Assembly (NCBI GenBank): GCA_030643695.1
Contig: DAOWKM010000091.1
Location: 1 to 5,396, forward strand
Length of the DNA: 5,396 bases
Reading direction: 5' to 3'
Source of the DNA: Dehalococcoidia bacterium
GTDB taxonomy: Bacteria; Chloroflexota; Dehalococcoidia; Dehalococcoidales; DAOWKM01
Positions 4,333-5,396 of this stretch are shown piece after piece. The notes below the pieces were generated by a model. It saw only the letters and a list, made by a program, of their open reading frames with translations. It was not told where the DNA came from and searched no databases. Position 1 is the first letter of the stretch, and each line of letters starts with the position of its first letter. The position numbers and the translations under genes were made by a program.

Positions 4333-5396
4333 ATGTTTGACCAAGCAGAGGTAGTAGTGAAAGCTGGTGATGGGGGAGATGGGGTAGTAAGTTTTCGGCG
4401 AGAGAAATTTGTTCCCTTTGGTGGTCCTGATGGCGGTGATGGTGGCGACGGTGGTGATGTGATTATTATGGCTGATTCTGGTGTTACCAGTCTGCGTGTG
4501 TTCAGGCGAAGGGGGTTTTATAGAGCGGCTGATGGTGGGGATGGCAAAGGGAAAAAGAAGCATGGTAAGAAAGGGGAAAGCCTGATATTAACTGTCCCGG
4601 TAGGGACGGTGGTTTCCCATAAGACGCAAATAAGGGGTGATGCCTGTATAGCTGATTTAGAGCAACCTTGCCAGCAGGCGTTGGTAGCTAGAGGGGGTAA
4701 AGGGGGGTGGGGTAATGTCCGTTTTGCTTCGTCCACTAATCAGTCTCCTCAGATTGCTCAGAAGGGAGAGGTGGGGGAAGAGAATTTTATCGTATTGGAA
4801 TTGAGGCTTATTGCTGATGTTGGTATTATTGGTTATCCCAATGTGGGTAAGTCCACCTTACTGGCAACCGTTTCCGCCGCCAGACCTAAAGTAGCTAGTT
4901 ATCCGTTCACTACCCGCGAACCTATTTTGGGGGTGGCTGAGGTGGCTCGGCAGCGCTTGGTATTGGCTGAGATTCCAGGACTAATTGATGGCGCTCACCT
5001 TGGTCGGGGTTTAGGACACGATTTTCTGCGGCACATTGTGCGCACCAAGATACTTATTCACTTAATTGATGGTAGCTCAGCATCTCCCCTTGAAGATATG
5101 ATACGGGTAAATAATGAACTCAACTTATTTGATTCAGCTCTGGCTCGGAAACCACAACTGGTGGCAGTAAATAAAATTGATTTGCCTCAGGTGCAGGCTC
5201 GGTTAGCTGAGATGAAGGATGCCTTTAACAGCGCTGGAACTGCCGTCCTGTTCATTTCGGCAGTAACTGGGGAGGGCATTTCCCCGCTTATGGCAGAAAC
5301 TATGAGAATGCTTCAGTCAGCTACGGCTGAGGCAGCAACTAGCAGGAAGGTCCCGAGGAAGGTTTTCCACCCTGAGCCCAAGGGTATTAGAGCCAG
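4333..5396 (+). CDS. obgE: Obg-family GTPase ObgE/CgtA (3' end cut by window edge)
   Basis: Cytoplasmic GTPase that acts in large ribosomal subunit assembly and links growth to replication and the stringent response in the bacteria studied. 354 codons are visible. The glycine-rich Obg fold occupies 1-158, with GGPDGGDGGDGGD (30-42), a lysine-rich GKGKKKHGKKG patch (71-81) and ARGGKGGWGN (119-128). The GTPase domain follows: G1 GYPNVGKST (167-175), G2 YPFTT (190-194), G3 region AEIPGLIDGA (212-221), G4 NKID (280-283) and G5 SA (309-310). The tail RKVFHPEPKGIRA (342-354) begins the C-terminal OCT domain found in some Obg proteins. The usual G3 aspartate (DxPG) is Glu213 here. The ATG is fixed by an AAGG 7 bases upstream and an in-frame stop just before it. 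The gene lies immediately right of the putative origin, on its leading strand. Confidence 0.97.
   Translation, partial: MFDQAEVVVKAGDGGDGVVSFRREKFVPFGGPDGGDGGDGGDVIIMADSGVTSLRVFRRRGFYRAADGGDGKGKKKHGKKGESLILTVPVGTVVSHKTQIRGDACIADLEQPCQQALVARGGKGGWGNVRFASSTNQSPQIAQKGEVGEENFIVLELRLIADVGIIGYPNVGKSTLLATVSAARPKVASYPFTTREPILGVAEVARQRLVLAEIPGLIDGAHLGRGLGHDFLRHIVRTKILIHLIDGSSASPLEDMIRVNNELNLFDSALARKPQLVAVNKIDLPQVQARLAEMKDAFNSAGTAVLFISAVTGEGISPLMAETMRMLQSATAEAATSRKVPRKVFHPEPKGIRA

Noticed and set aside
4234..4736. Minus-strand open frames 4234-4563 and 4518-4736
   Set aside because: Antisense to the glycine-rich 5' part of obgE and the AT-rich tract; the proline/threonine-rich and low-complexity translations come from reading GGT/GAT-rich codons in reverse.

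Overview
The window holds three complete protein genes (fmt, a YugP-type zinc metallopeptidase gene and dnaA) and two genes cut by its edges (ribF on the left, obgE on the right). The leftward set ribF, yugP-like and fmt lies on the minus strand. dnaA and obgE are on the plus strand. This is a chromosomal replication-origin neighbourhood. The dnaA-obgE adjacency, the Zn_peptidase_2/YugP gene beside fmt and the style of the DnaA and Obg proteins suggest a Chloroflexota bacterium, perhaps Dehalococcoidia. That placement is inferred from gene order and motifs recalled from the families, not from a search.

Layout: 1-533 (-), N-terminal FAD-synthetase half of RibF. 534-626, gap. 627-1328 (-), membrane zinc peptidase. 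1329-1371, gap. 1372-2325 (-), methionyl-tRNA formyltransferase with a TTG start. 2326-2798, a 473-bp non-coding region between the divergent fmt and dnaA genes, dominated by a 128-bp imperfect direct repeat. 2799-4121 (+), dnaA. 4122-4332, a second non-coding region, C-rich on its left and about 12% GC on its right. 4333-5396 (+), obgE, cut before the end of its C-terminal domain.

How it fits together: fmt, the peptidase gene and ribF probably form one leftward transcription unit for initiator-tRNA formylation, membrane proteolysis and flavin cofactor synthesis. dnaA and obgE are a replication initiator and a ribosome-assembly/cell-cycle GTPase. Strand base composition switches sharply from C-rich to G-rich just after dnaA. 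That places the likely origin of bidirectional replication between dnaA and obgE, with the repeat region upstream of dnaA as a second part of a split origin or an autoregulatory region.

The most interesting signal is a match between protein and DNA. The DNA-reading signature of DnaA domain IV, usually close to DHTTVLHA, reads EPITASYA here. I see no consensus TTATCCACA box around it, yet both flanking regions carry unusual repeated short motifs. I see no defence system, mobile element, CRISPR array or RNA gene.
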